A DNA stretch of 64,000 bases from Streptomyces sp. NRRL F-6131. Lineage in GTDB: Bacteria > Actinomycetota > Actinomycetes > Streptomycetales > Streptomycetaceae. The stretch spans positions 1 through 64,000 of the forward strand of contig JOHN01000027.1 of the NCBI GenBank assembly GCA_000719695.1. The letters are read 5' to 3'. Position 1 is the stretch's first letter. Every line of letters starts with the position of its first letter. Shown piece by piece: positions 63,111-64,000 of the stretch. Position numbers and translations under genes: made by a program. Under the pieces are notes generated by a model. It was not told where the DNA came from, did not search any database, and saw nothing but the letters and a program-made list of their open reading frames with translations.

Positions 63111-64000
63111 ATGTTCCGTCCCAGCTCAGGGGGGCCGTTCCGCATGCCCGCACGCCATGGCAACGCCATGTCCGCACCCGACCGGGAGTCGCACCACCCC
63201 GGTCGCCGAATACCCGAGGACGGGCCCGGCGAGGGATCCTCCCGCCTGCCGAGCCCGCCCGACGACGAGGAACTCCACTGGTACTTCGGCCCGCAGCGCC
63301 GCTGGGTGCTGCTCTGCGCCACCCTCTCCTACGCCGGCGCCACCGCGACGCTCGGCCTCTTCGCACTCAGTCGCCCGCTGCTCTGGCCGTTCCTCGTGCT
63401 GACCGTGCTCAACGCCGCCACCTGGCTGCTCTCCGTCGTCGACGGCCAGCGCTCCCGCCGCTTCACCCGTGACTCGCACGACCTGCTGGTCCGGGCCTGG
63501 CGCCCCGCCCGACACCCGGGCGTCGACCTCCTGCTACCCACTGCCGGCGAACCGCTCGCCGTCCTGGACAACGCCTACCGGCACACCGCCGCCGTCCAGT
63601 GGCCCGGCGCGCTCACCGTGCTGGTCCTCGACGACGCCGCCCGCCCCGAGGTGCGCGAACTCGCCGAGTCCTACGGCTTCCAGTACCGCAGCCGCCCCGA
63701 CCGGGGCCGCTTCAAGAAGGCCGGCAACCTCAACCACGGCCTCGCCGAGGGCACCGGCGACATCATCGCCGTCCTCGACGCGGACTTCTGCCCGCGCCCG
63801 GACTTCCTGCAGCACCTCGTGCCGTACCTCGACGACCCGGGCATCGGCATCGTGCAGAGTCCGCAGTGCTTCGACACCGACCCCGGGATGTCCTGGCTCG
63901 AACGCGCCGCGGGCGCCACCCAGGAGATCTTCTACCGGTGGATCCAGCCCTCCCGGGACGCCCAGGACGGCACCGTCTGCTGCGGCACCAACGCGCTCTA
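63111..64000 (+). CDS. GT2 family glycosyltransferase, cellulose synthase-like (5' part)
   Basis: About 296 residues visible; the gene runs off the window edge. After a Pro/Arg-rich cytosolic N-terminus come two membrane helices (WVLLCATLSYAGATATLGLFAL and LLWPFLVLTVLNAATWLLSVV), then the GT-A domain: GVDLLLPTAGEPLAVLDNAY, TVLVLDDAARPEVREL, SRPDRGRFKKAGNLNHGL and DIIAVLDADFCPRPDFL with the DxD motif. KAGNLN and DADF are typical of processive beta-glycan synthases. ATGs at 63111, 63144 and 63168 are all possible starts; none has a strong ribosome-binding site. The end and any accessory genes are outside the window. Confidence 0.88.
   Translation, partial: MFRPSSGGPFRMPARHGNAMSAPDRESHHPGRRIPEDGPGEGSSRLPSPPDDEELHWYFGPQRRWVLLCATLSYAGATATLGLFALSRPLLWPFLVLTVLNAATWLLSVVDGQRSRRFTRDSHDLLVRAWRPARHPGVDLLLPTAGEPLAVLDNAYRHTAAVQWPGALTVLVLDDAARPEVRELAESYGFQYRSRPDRGRFKKAGNLNHGLAEGTGDIIAVLDADFCPRPDFLQHLVPYLDDPGIGIVQSPQCFDTDPGMSWLERAAGATQEIFYRWIQPSRDAQDGTVCCGTNAL

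Overview
The window is very GC-rich (third codon positions almost all G/C) and uses GTG and TTG starts, 4-base GTGA gene overlaps and apparently leaderless ATGs. It carries ScbR-type, MmyB-type and DUF6230/DUF6114 genes. Together this points to a Streptomyces or close relative (Kitasatospora-like). No rRNA, tRNA, prophage, transposase or CRISPR array was seen. The content is accessory-type: regulators, stress genes and catabolic genes, with few core functions.

Region 0.2-10.1 kb is a dormancy/hypoxia island resembling the mycobacterial DosR regulon and the Streptomyces OsdKR locus. It holds an Rv0079-like ribosome-hibernation protein and an overlapping Rv0080-like flavin-binding protein, a solitary cytochrome oxidase subunit I, a DosR/OsdR response regulator, a second flavin-binding protein, a GAF-GAF histidine kinase and a universal stress protein. 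Four near-identical 14-bp inverted repeats (GGGNCSWWCGGCCC) sit upstream of four of these genes. Two relaxed copies, 22 bp apart, lie between the kinase and the stress protein. This is the best supported regulatory finding here.

Region 10.4-29.1 kb: a lipoprotein; a three-gene copper operon (small Met/His-tailed membrane protein, CopA-type ATPase, PCuAC chaperone); a secreted ExeM-like nuclease; an F420/FMN split-barrel enzyme; a D,D-carboxypeptidase; an MFS pump behind a possible six-residue leader peptide; an epoxide hydrolase; a MoxR/VWA (CoxDE-like) pair; and a conserved but uncharacterised cassette of secreted protein, TetR, DUF6230 and DUF6114 with a 19-bp perfect palindrome.

Region 29.3-42 kb: single-gene units, including a zinc alcohol dehydrogenase beside an MmyB-type regulator, a flavohaemoglobin lacking its NAD domain, SBP56, methyltransferases, AraC regulators, DedA, an oxidoreductase, DUF2199 and a glyoxalase-fold protein. 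Several are separated by clear terminator hairpins.

Region 42-52 kb: a phosphotransferase/acyl-CoA dehydrogenase pair and, 7 kb away, an SDR-SDR-quinone oxidoreductase operon with a divergent TetR gene. Both units carry the same 22-bp operator-like element, so a common TetR regulon is predicted. The enzyme set resembles the LvaA/LvaC/LvaD route for 4-hydroxyacyl-CoA.

Region 52-64 kb: an ArsR/MFS divergon; a divergent pair of TetR genes, one a gamma-butyrolactone-receptor (ScbR) homologue; an overlapping cassette of unknown protein, atypical kinase and GNAT; a gene-fragment junction; a two-repeat hypothetical protein; a GH25 lysozyme; a divergent aroA with four phased repeats upstream; a GNAT; and the start of a GT2 glycosyltransferase cut by the window edge.
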